DNA of 64,000 nucleotides from an uncultured Lachnospiraceae bacterium (lineage in GTDB: Bacteria > Bacillota > Clostridia > Lachnospirales > Lachnospiraceae), in the NCBI GenBank assembly GCA_910579805.1, contig CAJTWM010000017.1, forward strand, positions 9,350 to 73,349, read 5' to 3'. Under the pieces are notes generated by a model that worked only from the letters and a program-made list of their open reading frames with translations, made no database searches and was not told where the DNA came from. Below are positions 44,054 to 52,380 of this stretch, in pieces. Each line of letters opens with the position of its first letter. Position 1 is the stretch's first letter. The position numbers were made by a program, and so were the translations under genes.

Positions 44054-44377
44054 TTATTCTTCATGAGTTTCCAGTTTATTTATGATCGTCTTTGCAAGTC
44101 CCTCGTCCGTTACCGCTAAAGATGCCCTGAATTCTTTGCCGATCGCATGCCCCAGCTCTACCTTGGTTCCGTAAGAAACAATAGGTACCTTGTAAAAATC
44201 ACACATATTCGTAAACATTTTCTTTGTATTATTTGAAACATCCGCGGCTATCATTACCAAAAAAGCTTTTCCCGCTTTTACCGTACTCTCCACGGCATAT
44301 TCACCGCTTACTGCATTTCGTCCTTTCGCTGCAATGGACAATAGCGATAACACTTTATCTTGACTCAAGCTCTTCAA
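44054..44377 (-). CDS. L7Ae-family ribosomal/RNA-binding protein (YlxQ type)
   Basis: 107-residue L7Ae/L30e/S12e-fold protein; GRNAVSGEYAVESTVKAGKAFLVMIAADVS and the closing VTDEGLAKTIINKL fit YlxQ (RplGB), which binds kink-turn-like RNA. Precise role unknown. No ATG is available: TTG 44377 or TTG 44368 must serve, the latter with AAGGAG ten bases upstream. It overlaps ylxR by 23 bases and lies directly before infB, the conserved place. Confidence 0.9.
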   Translation of the reverse strand: MKSLSQDKVLSLLSIAAKGRNAVSGEYAVESTVKAGKAFLVMIAADVSNNTKKMFTNMCDFYKVPIVSYGTKVELGHAIGKEFRASLAVTDEGLAKTIINKLETHEE

Positions 44378-44627
44378 ACTCCTTTTTAAGACTCTCGTAA
44401 ACCTCTTCGGGAATACTCATTTTGAAAGAACGTTCCAATCCTTTATTTTTTCTGGCCTTTTTCAAACATTCCTCAGATAAACAAAGGTAAGCCCCTCTTC
44501 CATTTTTTTTACCGGTTGCATCTAACACAATGGGTCCTTGTGCAGTTTTTAATACCCGCATCATTTCTTTCTTGCTTTTCATTTCACCGCAGCCGACGCA
44601 TTGCCTTAAAGGGATTTTTTTTCCCAT
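44355..44627 (-). CDS. rnpM: YlxR/RnpM family RNA-binding protein
   Basis: 90-residue DUF448 protein with the family motif RQCVGCGEMKSKKEMMRVLK and GRGAYLC. YlxR of B. subtilis has been described as an RNase P modulator (RnpM) and nucleoid-associated regulator; which applies here is not shown by sequence. GGAAG six bases before ATG. Between nusA and the L7Ae-type gene. Confidence 0.92.
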   Translation of the reverse strand: MGKKIPLRQCVGCGEMKSKKEMMRVLKTAQGPIVLDATGKKNGRGAYLCLSEECLKKARKNKGLERSFKMSIPEEVYESLKKEFEELESR

Positions 44628-44657
44628 TTTACACTTCCCTTCCTGCCTGTCGCTTTT

Positions 44658-45827
44658 TTATTCCTCTTGCGCTTCTCCTTCGCCCTCTACGGGAACTTCC
44701 GCTTCATACTCTTCATACCCGCCTTCGTATTCTTCGTAATCCTCATAATCCTCAAATTCATCCATATAATCCTCATAACGGAATCCCGGCGCATCCTTTG
44801 CCTGCGTTTCGCTTTTGATATCGATCTTATATCCGGTCAGTCTGGCCGCAAGCCTTGCGTTCTGTCCTTCTTTTCCGATAGCTAAGGAAAGCTGGTAATC
44901 GGGAACGACTACCTTCGCCGTTTTTTCGTCCGGATCTGCAAAAACGGCCACGATTTTAGCAGGAGACAGTGCATTTTGAATCAGATTACCCGGATTTTCA
45001 TCCCACTCCACAATGTCGATCTTTTCTCCCCGGAGTTCTTCCACGATGGCGTTTACCCTTGCTCCCGAAGAACCGATACATGCGCCCACCGCGTCTACGT
45101 TCGGATCGTTGGACCAGACGGCGAGCTTAGTACGGCTGCCTGCCTCTCTGGCAATACTCATGATCTCCACCGTTCCATCGTTGATTTCCGCAACTTCCGA
45201 CTCAAACAGACGTTTTACAAGTTCGGGATGGGTACGGCTTACCAATATCCTCGGTCCTTTAGGTGTATTCTTCACTTCTAAAATATATACCTTGATCCTT
45301 TCGGTAGGCCTGAAAACTTCTCCTTTTACCTGCTCGCTCTCGTTTAAAATCGCATCCGCTTTTCCTAAATTGATGCTGATGTTCTTTCCCACATAACGCT
45401 GCACTACACCCGTTACTACATCTTTTTCTTTTTCAAAATACTGATTATAGATAACGCTTCTTTCCTCTTCCCGTATCTTCTGCAAAATAACGTTTTTAGC
45501 GTTCTGAGTCGCGATACGTCCGAATTCTTTTGACTTGATCTCTACATGAAGAATATCTCCAAGCGCTGCCTTTTGGGAAATTTCTCTTGCATCCTCCAAA
45601 GAAATCTGCAGGCAATCGTCCTCCACCTCTTCCACCACTTCTTTTTCCGCATAGCAAAGAAAGTCGCATGTTTCTCTGTTGATCTCCACTTTGATATTAT
45701 CTGATTTTCCAAAGTGATTCTTACATGCCGTAATCAGAGAATTCTCGATTGCCTCAAAAAGGGTATCTTTGCTGATCTCCTTCTCCTTCTCCAAAATGTC
45801 CAGTGCTTCCATTAATTCCTTATTCAT
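44658..45827 (-). CDS. nusA: transcription termination/antitermination factor NusA
   Basis: RNA polymerase-associated elongation factor, 389 residues: N-terminal polymerase-binding domain (1-125), S1 (about 135-200, VVTGVVQRYVGKNISINLG), KH1 and KH2 (about 230-345, CIGSSGARVNAIVEELRGEKID and IGKEGQNARLAARLTG), then a short acidic Tyr/Glu/Asp-rich tail in place of the AR domains, as in Firmicutes. GGAGG ten bases before ATG. Follows rimP. Confidence 0.97.
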   Translation of the reverse strand: MNKELMEALDILEKEKEISKDTLFEAIENSLITACKNHFGKSDNIKVEINRETCDFLCYAEKEVVEEVEDDCLQISLEDAREISQKAALGDILHVEIKSKEFGRIATQNAKNVILQKIREEERSVIYNQYFEKEKDVVTGVVQRYVGKNISINLGKADAILNESEQVKGEVFRPTERIKVYILEVKNTPKGPRILVSRTHPELVKRLFESEVAEINDGTVEIMSIAREAGSRTKLAVWSNDPNVDAVGACIGSSGARVNAIVEELRGEKIDIVEWDENPGNLIQNALSPAKIVAVFADPDEKTAKVVVPDYQLSLAIGKEGQNARLAARLTGYKIDIKSETQAKDAPGFRYEDYMDEFEDYEDYEEYEGGYEEYEAEVPVEGEGEAQEE

Positions 45828-45845
45828 TTTCCTTTACCCTCCTGA

Positions 45846-46316
45846 TTAAAAATCAAGTGCAAGACGGACTACTGCCACATCCGCTTTTGCAAAAACTTTT
45901 GTTTGTCCCTCTATTTCTATTGTAACGGTATCCGCATCGTATTCTTTTAAGATACCTGAAAATTCCTTTTGACCGTCTATCGGTTTATAGATCTTTATTT
46001 CCACTTCTTCGCCAAGGCTTTTTTCGAAATGTCTGTCTTTCTTTAAAGCCCTTCCCAGTCCCGGACTGCTTACTTCTAATGTATACGCTTCATCTATAAA
46101 ATCTTCGTCGTCCAGCCTGTCGGATAAGCTCCGGCTTACCGCCACGCAGTCGTCAATGTCCACGCCGCCTTCTTTATCAATGTAGGCCCTTAAAAACCAT
46201 TCGTTTCCTTCCTTCACATACTCCACATCATAAATCTCTACATGGTTTTCCTGTGCAATGGGATTTAAAAGTTCCTCCGTTTTTCTTTCATATGTCTCTC
46301 TTTTGGACATTTCCAC
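45846..46316 (-). CDS. rimP: ribosome maturation factor RimP
   Basis: 30S assembly factor, 156 residues; EIYDVEYVKEGNEWFLRAYIDKEGGVDIDDC and YTLEVSSPGLGRAL are diagnostic. Start is GTG 46316 (AAAGG five bases upstream) or ATG 46310; I keep the former. First gene of the nusA-infB operon, behind a promoter and a leader hairpin. Confidence 0.94.
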   Translation of the reverse strand: MEMSKRETYERKTEELLNPIAQENHVEIYDVEYVKEGNEWFLRAYIDKEGGVDIDDCVAVSRSLSDRLDDEDFIDEAYTLEVSSPGLGRALKKDRHFEKSLGEEVEIKIYKPIDGQKEFSGILKEYDADTVTIEIEGQTKVFAKADVAVVRLALDF

Positions 46317-46367
46317 CTTTTCCTTTCCGCATTATATGTAAATAATCTTTATTTACACAAACAAGAA

Positions 46368-46389
46368 AGAGTGGAACGCCGTCCACTCT
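46368..46389 (-). promoter_or_regulatory. hairpin in the rimP leader (possible attenuator)
   Basis: AGAGTGGA-cggcgt-TCCACTCT followed by TTCTTGTTTG, about 25 bases after the predicted start point and 52 bases before rimP. The interrupted T-run suggests a weak terminator, which could let NusA feed back on its own operon. Confidence 0.6.
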
Positions 46390-46419
46390 CATCTAGTAAA
46401 TAGTATTCAATTCTTTGTC

Positions 46420-46448
46420 AGTATATCACTGTCATCATAAAAATGCAA
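46420..46448 (-). promoter_or_regulatory. sigma-A promoter of the rimP-ribF operon
   Basis: Minus strand TTGCAT (46443-46448), 17 bases, TATACT (46420-46425); start point near 46413. Confidence 0.78.
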
Positions 46449-46495
46449 GGCTTTTTCCGGCTTTTCCGTATAATTTTCCTTATTTTTCTTATGAT

Positions 46496-47356
46496 TCACA
46501 TATAATAATCTAACAGCTCCGGCAAAAAATCGTTCAGGCATCGGAAATGGAATCCTGCTTTTTGGGCTTTCTGCGTATTTATGGAATACGCGTCCGTCCC
46601 GTTATAGGGCGCTTTTTCCCCGTCTTGGTCAAGAACGGCTTTCTTTGCACTTTTCTTTTCCACATAAGAAAGAATCTCCGCGACCGACACCGTACCGTCG
46701 CTTGCCGCATTAAAGCAGCCCGTTTCCTGATTCTCTACCATCCATGCAAGGAATCCGCCCGCTTCTTCCGCCGGTATAAAACTCATCTGATCCTGCAGAT
46801 TATCAATATACATCGGCCTTTGTTCCAAAACATGCTCCACATAGAATTGAAGCCGTTTTGTATAATCTTCTCTGCCGATCACATAAGGAAACCTGACTGC
46901 CGCCGCATTCCTATCGGCATAGACCTGAAAAAGCGCCGCCTCAGCCTGCCTCTTTGTTTCGTCATAAAGAGCATCCCTTCTTTCATACCATTTTAACGGA
47001 TATAAGAGCGGATTGAATTTTTCTTCTTTCATATCCGTCCCCCAGACCTGCGCCGGATAAACGGACATGGTGGAGGTCAGAATATAGCGCTTGCACCTTG
47101 CCACATCCAACAATCTTTTTACGTCTTTCGATGCATAGCAGATATTATCGCAGATACAGTCATATTCTTTTTCTTTAAAGACTGAAGCGAGCCCTTCTTC
47201 ATTGCCTCGGTCCACCACCAGCCTTTTCACCCTGTCTCCGAAAGGATCCGGAGTAAGCCCTCTCGTAGCGATCGTTACCTTATGGCCTCTTTCCAAAAGT
47301 TTTTCCACCAAACAGACCCCGAAAAACCGGGTTCCTCCAAATACTAATACGTCCAT
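46496..47356 (-). CDS. NAD-dependent epimerase/dehydratase-like protein (extended SDR)
   Basis: 286 residues with an N-terminal Rossmann motif (VLVFGGTRFFG, a variant of GxxGxxG) and the SDR catalytic-type Tyr/Lys pair in YDETKRQAE, preceded by TSTMSVY. Related to the CSP41/isoflavone reductase-like group of sugar-nucleotide or RNA-binding SDRs; substrate unknown. ATG 47356 has AAAGGAG five bases upstream; the frame's GTG two codons earlier is not needed. Probably cotranscribed with map. Confidence 0.85.
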   Translation of the reverse strand: MDVLVFGGTRFFGVCLVEKLLERGHKVTIATRGLTPDPFGDRVKRLVVDRGNEEGLASVFKEKEYDCICDNICYASKDVKRLLDVARCKRYILTSTMSVYPAQVWGTDMKEEKFNPLLYPLKWYERRDALYDETKRQAEAALFQVYADRNAAAVRFPYVIGREDYTKRLQFYVEHVLEQRPMYIDNLQDQMSFIPAEEAGGFLAWMVENQETGCFNAASDGTVSVAEILSYVEKKSAKKAVLDQDGEKAPYNGTDAYSINTQKAQKAGFHFRCLNDFLPELLDYYM

Positions 47357-47453
47357 CTGCACTCCTTTCCCTGCCTACACCCGCCGTTTTTCACCGTCCT
47401 GCCTGCCGGCACTGCTTTTTCTTTCCTTACCGGCCGCTCTTAAAATAGCCTTT

Positions 47454-48326
47454 TTAATATGCCAGCACTTCGTAACCGTTCTCCGTTACCAATACGGTCA
47501 CTTCCCACTGTGCCGACATGGAACCGTCTTCTGTGAGCACGATCCAATCACTCTCTTCGTCAATGTATACTTCTTTTTTTCCTCTGTTGATCATCGGTTC
47601 TATCGTAAACACCATTCCCGGAACCATCAGCATTTCCGTCCCTCTTGGCCCTATATAGGTGATCATCGGCTCTTCATGAAATGCAAGCCCTACTCCGTGT
47701 CCTCCAAGGTCAAGCACTACCGAATATCCGTTAGCATTTACATAATCCTGAATCGCCTGTCCCATATCGCCGATAAAATGATAAGGAGCCACTTCCGAAA
47801 GCCCTGTTTCCACAGCCTTTTTAGCTGCCTCCACCAATCTTTTATTCTCTTCGCTCACATTTCCAATGCAGAACATTCTGGAAGAATCCGAAAAATAACC
47901 GTTATATATTGTAGAGGCATCCACATTGATAATGTCTCCATCCTCAAGAAAAATATCCGGCGACGGAATACCGTGGCAGACTTCATTATTCTTTGAGGTG
48001 CATACGCTTTTAGGAAATCCGTCATAATGTAATGGCGCCGGAATCCCCCCTAACTCCTTGGTTTTCTTGTATACCATCTGGTCAATCTCTTCCGTTGACA
48101 TTCCAAGTCTTATATTTTCAGCCACATAGTCAAGAACCGCTATATTGATCTCGCCGCTCTTTCTTATTCCTTCGATCTGCTGCGGATTTTTGATCATCTC
48201 ACGTTCCGGAACCATATGCCCTGCAATCGCATAAGAGGCGATTTTCTCATCCATTGCACAATGGCACTGTTTATATTTTTTCCCGCTTCCGCACCAGCAT
48301 TTATCATTTCTCCCTAATTTTTCCAT
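47454..48326 (-). CDS. map: type I methionyl aminopeptidase with SEC-C zinc motif
   Basis: Removes N-terminal Met from nascent proteins. 290 residues: an N-terminal SEC-C zinc module (Cys10, Cys12, Cys21, Cys23 in CWCGSGKKYKQCHC) then the pita-bread peptidase with metal ligands in NVDASTIYNGYFSDSSRMF, GHGVG, and IEP/QWEVT near the end. The SEC-C extension is known in a subset of bacterial MetAPs and may help ribosome contact. ATG 48326 has GGGG five bases upstream. Confidence 0.95.
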   Translation of the reverse strand: MEKLGRNDKCWCGSGKKYKQCHCAMDEKIASYAIAGHMVPEREMIKNPQQIEGIRKSGEINIAVLDYVAENIRLGMSTEEIDQMVYKKTKELGGIPAPLHYDGFPKSVCTSKNNEVCHGIPSPDIFLEDGDIINVDASTIYNGYFSDSSRMFCIGNVSEENKRLVEAAKKAVETGLSEVAPYHFIGDMGQAIQDYVNANGYSVVLDLGGHGVGLAFHEEPMITYIGPRGTEMLMVPGMVFTIEPMINRGKKEVYIDEESDWIVLTEDGSMSAQWEVTVLVTENGYEVLAY

Positions 48327-48410
48327 TTTATCCCCGTCTGTCCACTTCATCAGATACACTTAAAATTAATAGCAAAATGTAATAATTTGTTTCAAATATG
48401 CCCTGAAAGC

Positions 48411-48439
48411 ATCATACTATAAAAACCGCCCTTTTGCAA
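48411..48439 (-). promoter_or_regulatory. sigma-A promoter of map
   Basis: Minus strand TTGCAA (48434-48439), 17 bases, TATGAT (48411-48416). Confidence 0.7.
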
Positions 48440-48519
48440 TACCAACGCCTTCGGCCCCGCATTTTCTTTTTCCGTATCCGTATGCAACCGGATAGAAGAA
48501 ATACCTTTCCCCTGCCCAT

Positions 48520-48560
48520 AAAAAAGAGACATTATTTTCCCCGTTCAAAATAATATCTCC
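48520..48560 (-). terminator. terminator of carD
   Basis: GGAGATATTATTTT-gaacgggg-AAAATAATGTCTC followed by TTTTTT on the minus strand, 65 bases after the carD stop. Confidence 0.88.
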
Positions 48561-48624
48561 TTTTCCTATCTTATCCTATTGCGTCTGACCCGCTTATAAC
48601 CATTTATTTGTCTTATGATACCGC

Positions 48625-49137
48625 TTATGCAAGCGTAAAAACATCTAATTTTTCTTTAATATCGTTTTGTACTTTTTTTCTGTCTATTCCAAGCGCCAAC
48701 GACAATTCGGAATATAAGTTTTCTTCCGCCAGCTTTAAATGCCGCTCGTCAGAAGCGGCAAATTTCTTACCCTGCGCAAGCTTCTCTTCCCGTCTTAAAT
48801 AAAGTGTTTTTATTACCTTTATCAAGGCCTGACAATCACAGCTTTTGATACATTCTTTATATTTTTCATCTCTAAGTTTCTCATTTGGAAAATATAATTC
48901 TTCCGCCTCAGGCATACCGTCAATAATCTTTTGCGCCTGCTCTTTCGTAATCACTTTTCTCATGACTGTCTTTGTATTGTCTACCGGTGTAAAGATCGTA
49001 CTGCTGTGATGGTTATACGGCATTAACACATAGAATAACTTGTCCTTAGGCACTCCCTTGATATCCATCGTCTTAATATCCGTGATCTCGCAGACACCCG
49101 TTGTCCCATAAACAATATACTCACCTTTTTCAAACAT
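48625..49137 (-). CDS. CarD-family transcriptional regulator
   Basis: 170 residues. N-terminal CarD/CdnL/TRCF RNA polymerase-interacting domain (about 1-65, FEKGEYIVYGTTGVCEI) and a helical C-terminal part (about 90-165). CarD proteins bind the polymerase beta subunit and stabilise open promoter complexes; here the regulon is unknown. I start at ATG 49137, the family's usual MFEKG beginning, with AGGG five bases upstream. ATG 49149 and GTG 49179 are in-frame alternatives; the GTG has AAAGGAG nine bases upstream (see the overlapping micro-ORF). Confidence 0.88.
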   Translation of the reverse strand: MFEKGEYIVYGTTGVCEITDIKTMDIKGVPKDKLFYVLMPYNHHSSTIFTPVDNTKTVMRKVITKEQAQKIIDGMPEAEELYFPNEKLRDEKYKECIKSCDCQALIKVIKTLYLRREEKLAQGKKFAASDERHLKLAEENLYSELSLALGIDRKKVQNDIKEKLDVFTLA

Positions 49138-49145
49138 GCGTTCCC

Positions 49146-49181
49146 TCATCTCTTTCTGTGCCTTTGGCACAACAACCACAT
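49146..49181 (-). CDS. possible 11-codon upstream ORF of carD
   Basis: ATG 49181 follows AAAGGAG by seven bases and encodes MWLLCQRHRKR, ending in a TGA that overlaps the in-frame carD ATG at 49149 (ATGA). Within it lies a perfect hairpin TGTGCC-aaa-GGCACA (49157-49171). It may be a leader peptide, or the ribosome binding site may instead serve a GTG start of carD two bases further on. Confidence 0.35.
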   Translation of the reverse strand: MWLLCQRHRKR

Positions 49182-49326
49182 TAAAATGCTCCTTTCCTTA
49201 CATCTTCCCCTTCTTATTCATTATTGTAACACCTTCAAAATCATTTTGTTAGCTTTTCTTTTAATTTTTCCGCATTTTTGTTAATACTGACAAGCTATGA
49301 GGGCTGTTTTTTTGTGCATTTTTTTC

Positions 49327-49374
49327 TAAAACCGGCAAAAACCTTTTAACGATCGACGCCTTTCTACTGCCGGT
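49327..49374 (-). terminator. possible terminator of cysK
   Basis: Arms ACCGGCA/TGCCGGT enclose a 30-base loop and end in TTTTAG; the first arm overlaps the cysK stop. The long loop makes it only moderately convincing. Confidence 0.45.
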
Positions 49375-50309
49375 CACCCGGCAAACAACGGCGTAGACAA
49401 ATATCTGTCTCCGCTGTCAGGCAGAAGAACTACGATGACCTTGCCTTTATTTTCCGGTCTGGCAGCCAAAATCCCCGCCGCTTTCAATGCCGCGCCGGAA
49501 GAAATGCCTACAAGGATCCCTTCGCTCACCGCAAACGCCTTTCCTTCCTTAAACGCGTCTTCGTTTTCAATCCGTATGATCTCGTCATATACGGAAACGT
49601 TTAACGTTTCCGGAATGAAACCGGCGCCGATCCCCTGTATCTTATGCGGCCCGGAGGATCCTCCCGACAAAACGGCGCTCTCCGCCGGTTCCACCGCCAC
49701 AATTTTAATATTAGGATCTTTTTCCTTCAAAAATTCTCCTATGCCCGTGATCGTCCCGCCCGTGCCTACTCCTGCCACAAAAATATCCACCCTGCCGTCC
49801 GTCTGCTCCCAGATCTCCGGTCCGGTCGTCTTTTTGTGTACTGCCGGATTCGCAGGGTTTACAAACTGTCCGAGAATGACCGCGCCTTCGATAGATTGTT
49901 TCAACTCTTCCGCCTTATCTATGGCTCCCTGCATTCCCTTGGCCCCTTCCGTAAGCACCAGTTCGGCGCCATAAGCCTTTAACAGATTTCTTCTCTCCAT
50001 GCTCATTGTATCCGGTAAAGTCAAAATGGCATGATAACCTTTGGCCGCCGCTACCGCTGCAAGCCCGATCCCCGTATTGCCGCTGGTCGGCTCAATGATA
50101 GTAGCCCCTTCTTTCAATATCCCCTTTTCTTCGGCGTCTTCGATCATGGACAGCGCAACCCTGTCCTTTACCGAACCGGCCGGATTCAGATATTCCAGTT
50201 TTGCCAGAATAGTGGCCTGCGTCACTCCCGCTTTCTTAGAATAACCGTTCAATCTCAATAACGGCGTCCTCCCGATTAATTCCAATGCGCTCTCGTTAAT
50301 CTTACTCAT
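49374..50309 (-). CDS. cysK: cysteine synthase (O-acetylserine sulfhydrylase)
   Basis: PLP enzyme making cysteine from O-acetylserine and sulfide. 311 residues; PLP lysine Lys48 in NPAGSVKDR, EPTSGNTGIGLA, phosphate loop GVGTGGTITGIG and C-terminal LLPDSGDRYLST are all present. ATG 50309 has GGGAG five bases upstream; the extension to 50321 is rejected. It has its own promoter and a 150-base leader without a T-box core. Confidence 0.96.
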   Translation of the reverse strand: MSKINESALELIGRTPLLRLNGYSKKAGVTQATILAKLEYLNPAGSVKDRVALSMIEDAEEKGILKEGATIIEPTSGNTGIGLAAVAAAKGYHAILTLPDTMSMERRNLLKAYGAELVLTEGAKGMQGAIDKAEELKQSIEGAVILGQFVNPANPAVHKKTTGPEIWEQTDGRVDIFVAGVGTGGTITGIGEFLKEKDPNIKIVAVEPAESAVLSGGSSGPHKIQGIGAGFIPETLNVSVYDEIIRIENEDAFKEGKAFAVSEGILVGISSGAALKAAGILAARPENKGKVIVVLLPDSGDRYLSTPLFAG

Positions 50310-50469
50310 CTTTGCTCCCATCTGTCCGCTTCAGCAGACTTAAAAATTTTCTTCACACTTTCTCCCTTTCCTCGCCTCTTCACTATTCAGAACCATCATT
50401 CAGTCCGTAGTTTGCGGCAAGTACTTTATTCCATAGTTTTTCTCTAGGTTTAATATGATTTATATATTC

Positions 50470-50497
50470 ATTATACACACACTTATTTATATGTCAA
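50470..50497 (-). promoter_or_regulatory. sigma-A promoter of cysK
   Basis: Minus strand TTGACA (50492-50497), 16 bases, TATAAT (50470-50475); start point about 50463. Confidence 0.82.
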
Positions 50498-50542
50498 TAT
50501 ACTCCAAACCAACTTTTTCCAGCCGGCTTTTCCGGTGCGGTC

Positions 50543-50583
50543 AAAAATACCGCCGCCCAGTTTCCGTCCGGGCGGCGGCTTTA
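50543..50583 (-). terminator. terminator of the first chemoreceptor gene
   Basis: AAAGCCGCCGCCC-loop-GGGCGGCGGTATTTTTG, a very GC-rich stem just after the gene. Confidence 0.88.
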
Positions 50584-50606
50584 AACCGTAAACCTGCTCT
50601 TACTCT

Positions 50607-52082
50607 TTATTCTTCTCTTTTAAGCAGCCTGCTCATTTCATCTACCATTTCATTGATCACGCCGGCCTGTTTCGCCACTTCGGCAGTATCGTTTGCGTTG
50701 CTTTCAGCCATGGTATTGATGGAATTGAACTGTTCGTTTTCATTCCTGATATTTTCTGCAATATCCTGATTGATCGATACCGTTCTTTCGATTACTTCGG
50801 ACTGCTTATTATAAGTATCTCCCATCGTCTGGATCGCGCTGACCGATACGTTGAGCAATGCCGTCATATCCTGCATACTCTTAAATACATTTGAAAAATA
50901 TTCATTCTGCGTACCCAGTTTCGAGAAATTCTCCTCTACATGAGCCGTGATTTTCTTTACGTTCTGCTGTACCCGCTCAATCACCGATTCCACTACTCTT
51001 AAGGATTCCTGCGTACTATTTGCAAGATCGCCCACTTCGGTCGCAACTACCGCAAACCCTCTTCCGGCTTCTCCTGCTCTTGCCGCCTCGATGGATGCAT
51101 TCAGCGCCAGTAAATTAGTGGAAGACGAAATATCGCTTATCAGTTTTAAGGTAACGCCGATCTCACGGACCGCATCGGACAGCTTCTGCGCCACATCTGT
51201 CGTAAGTTTCATGGAATCCGATACTTCGCCGTTGATCTTATGTAAATCGTTTAATAATTTCTCATTTTCTACGGATTTGTCCAACAGATCTTTGGACGTC
51301 ATTTCCACTTTTTCCACATTGTCGGCGACAACACTCTCCCACTCTTTTAATTCGCTAAGATTACTCATACTCTCGTCCGTCTTAGCGCCGAGCCTGTCGC
51401 TGGTCTCTACCAGCTGCTCGCTGGTCGCCGCCAATTCTTCGGCGGATGCGCTTTCACTTTCGGAAACTTGCGAAAGAGCGGTTCCCGCACTGTAAAGCTT
51501 GTCAGACAGCGCCTGCACCGAATCCAGAACATTCTCTACTTCTTTTTCTTTTTCTTCTACCATGGTAAACAGCGTCGTCGCACGATAAACGATGAAACTG
51601 CATGCCGCAAATAATACCAAATAAACAATCCCCGTAAAAATCCAGCCGATCGGAAGATGAAGTTTCAAAAATCCGGCAGGGAAGGCGATCATCATACCCG
51701 CGTTCACTACAAACGTCACGATCGTACTCACTCTGAGGAGCTTCTGCTCATAATACGGAACCAATAATAACGTAGCCACAAAATAATAGTGCGTCAGACA
51801 CACATAACCGGCGCTGTCGTTCGTATTGCTGACGGCAGCCGTGATAGCGCCGACGATCGGCGGAATACAGGCATATACATACTTTGCCCTGCTGCCTAAA
51901 GGCTTTTCAAATACTTTTGTCAGTATCGCACATACGCCGGACAATAAAAAGATACATTCCCGCAGCCCCCCGTTTAACAGAACCATAACGAATCCCCATC
52001 CTGAAACCGCAACCCCGAGAATGTAAATAAACATAATATTATTTACAAGCTTTTCTTCATTTCTAATTGACTGTACCTGCAT
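50607..52082 (-). CDS. methyl-accepting chemotaxis protein with polytopic N-terminus
   Basis: 491 residues. About five or six hydrophobic segments (about 15-185) without a large extracellular ligand domain, then a signalling domain with the conserved hairpin LLALNASIEAARAGEAGRGF (about 355-375) followed by FAVVATEVGDLA. It should act with CheA/CheW; the signal may be membrane-related. ATG 52082 (MQVQSIRNE) has AAGGAG eight bases upstream. Single gene with consensus promoter and strong terminator. Confidence 0.92.
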   Translation of the reverse strand: MQVQSIRNEEKLVNNIMFIYILGVAVSGWGFVMVLLNGGLRECIFLLSGVCAILTKVFEKPLGSRAKYVYACIPPIVGAITAAVSNTNDSAGYVCLTHYYFVATLLLVPYYEQKLLRVSTIVTFVVNAGMMIAFPAGFLKLHLPIGWIFTGIVYLVLFAACSFIVYRATTLFTMVEEKEKEVENVLDSVQALSDKLYSAGTALSQVSESESASAEELAATSEQLVETSDRLGAKTDESMSNLSELKEWESVVADNVEKVEMTSKDLLDKSVENEKLLNDLHKINGEVSDSMKLTTDVAQKLSDAVREIGVTLKLISDISSSTNLLALNASIEAARAGEAGRGFAVVATEVGDLANSTQESLRVVESVIERVQQNVKKITAHVEENFSKLGTQNEYFSNVFKSMQDMTALLNVSVSAIQTMGDTYNKQSEVIERTVSINQDIAENIRNENEQFNSINTMAESNANDTAEVAKQAGVINEMVDEMSRLLKREE

Positions 52083-52153
52083 TATCTTTTCTCCTTGAAG
52101 TATAATATTGAAAAATCCGGACAATTAAATTCCTATATTATTTTTCTCTAGAC

Positions 52154-52182
52154 ATTATAGTACTTTTGTACAAAATTGTCAA
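52154..52182 (-). promoter_or_regulatory. consensus sigma-A promoter of the chemoreceptor gene
   Basis: Minus strand TTGACA (52177-52182), 17 bases, TATAAT (52154-52159): a perfect match, notable because many chemoreceptor genes use sigma-D. Confidence 0.9.
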
Positions 52183-52272
52183 TTTTAATCAAGAATGCAA
52201 AGTAAAATTGTGAAATTTTGAACTTTTTTAGCTAATTTATTAATGGCTATTGGTTTATTTGAAGTTATCAAT

Positions 52273-52302
52273 CGAGTAAGAAAAATACCTTTCCCTTACT
52301 CG
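52273..52302 (-). other. 13-bp stem with four-base loop downstream of hemW
   Basis: CGAGTAAGGGAAA-ggta-TTTTTCTTACTCG on the minus strand (two G-U pairs). It lies 80 bases after hemW without a T-run; it could be a processing or termination hairpin of the gpr-hemW transcript. The rest of 52183-52380 shows no gene. Confidence 0.5.
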
Positions 52303-52380
52303 CCGCGCGGCTCTCGCGCCGTTTTAGCGGCATTTTTCCGCTTTAGTTTCCAGCACTCCTTCGCCTGATTTCCCTGCTCC

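Noticed and set aside
43241..44119. 292-codon plus-strand frame opposite infB, with hydrophobic and Cys-rich repeats
   Set aside because: It is the antisense reading of the low-complexity linker of IF-2; the long open frame results from biased codons, and there is no ribosome binding site or promoter.
50310..50463. CymR-like operator or T-box in the cysK leader
   Set aside because: A TAAACC...GGAATAA pair exists, but the spacing does not match the CymR consensus, and the T-box core GGTGGTACCGCG is absent.
48499..52295. 13-base sequence AAATACCTTTCCC shared by two intergenic regions (48499 and 52283)
   Set aside because: Two copies of an AT/pyrimidine-rich 13-mer do not establish a repeat family; noted only as a lead for a genome-wide search.
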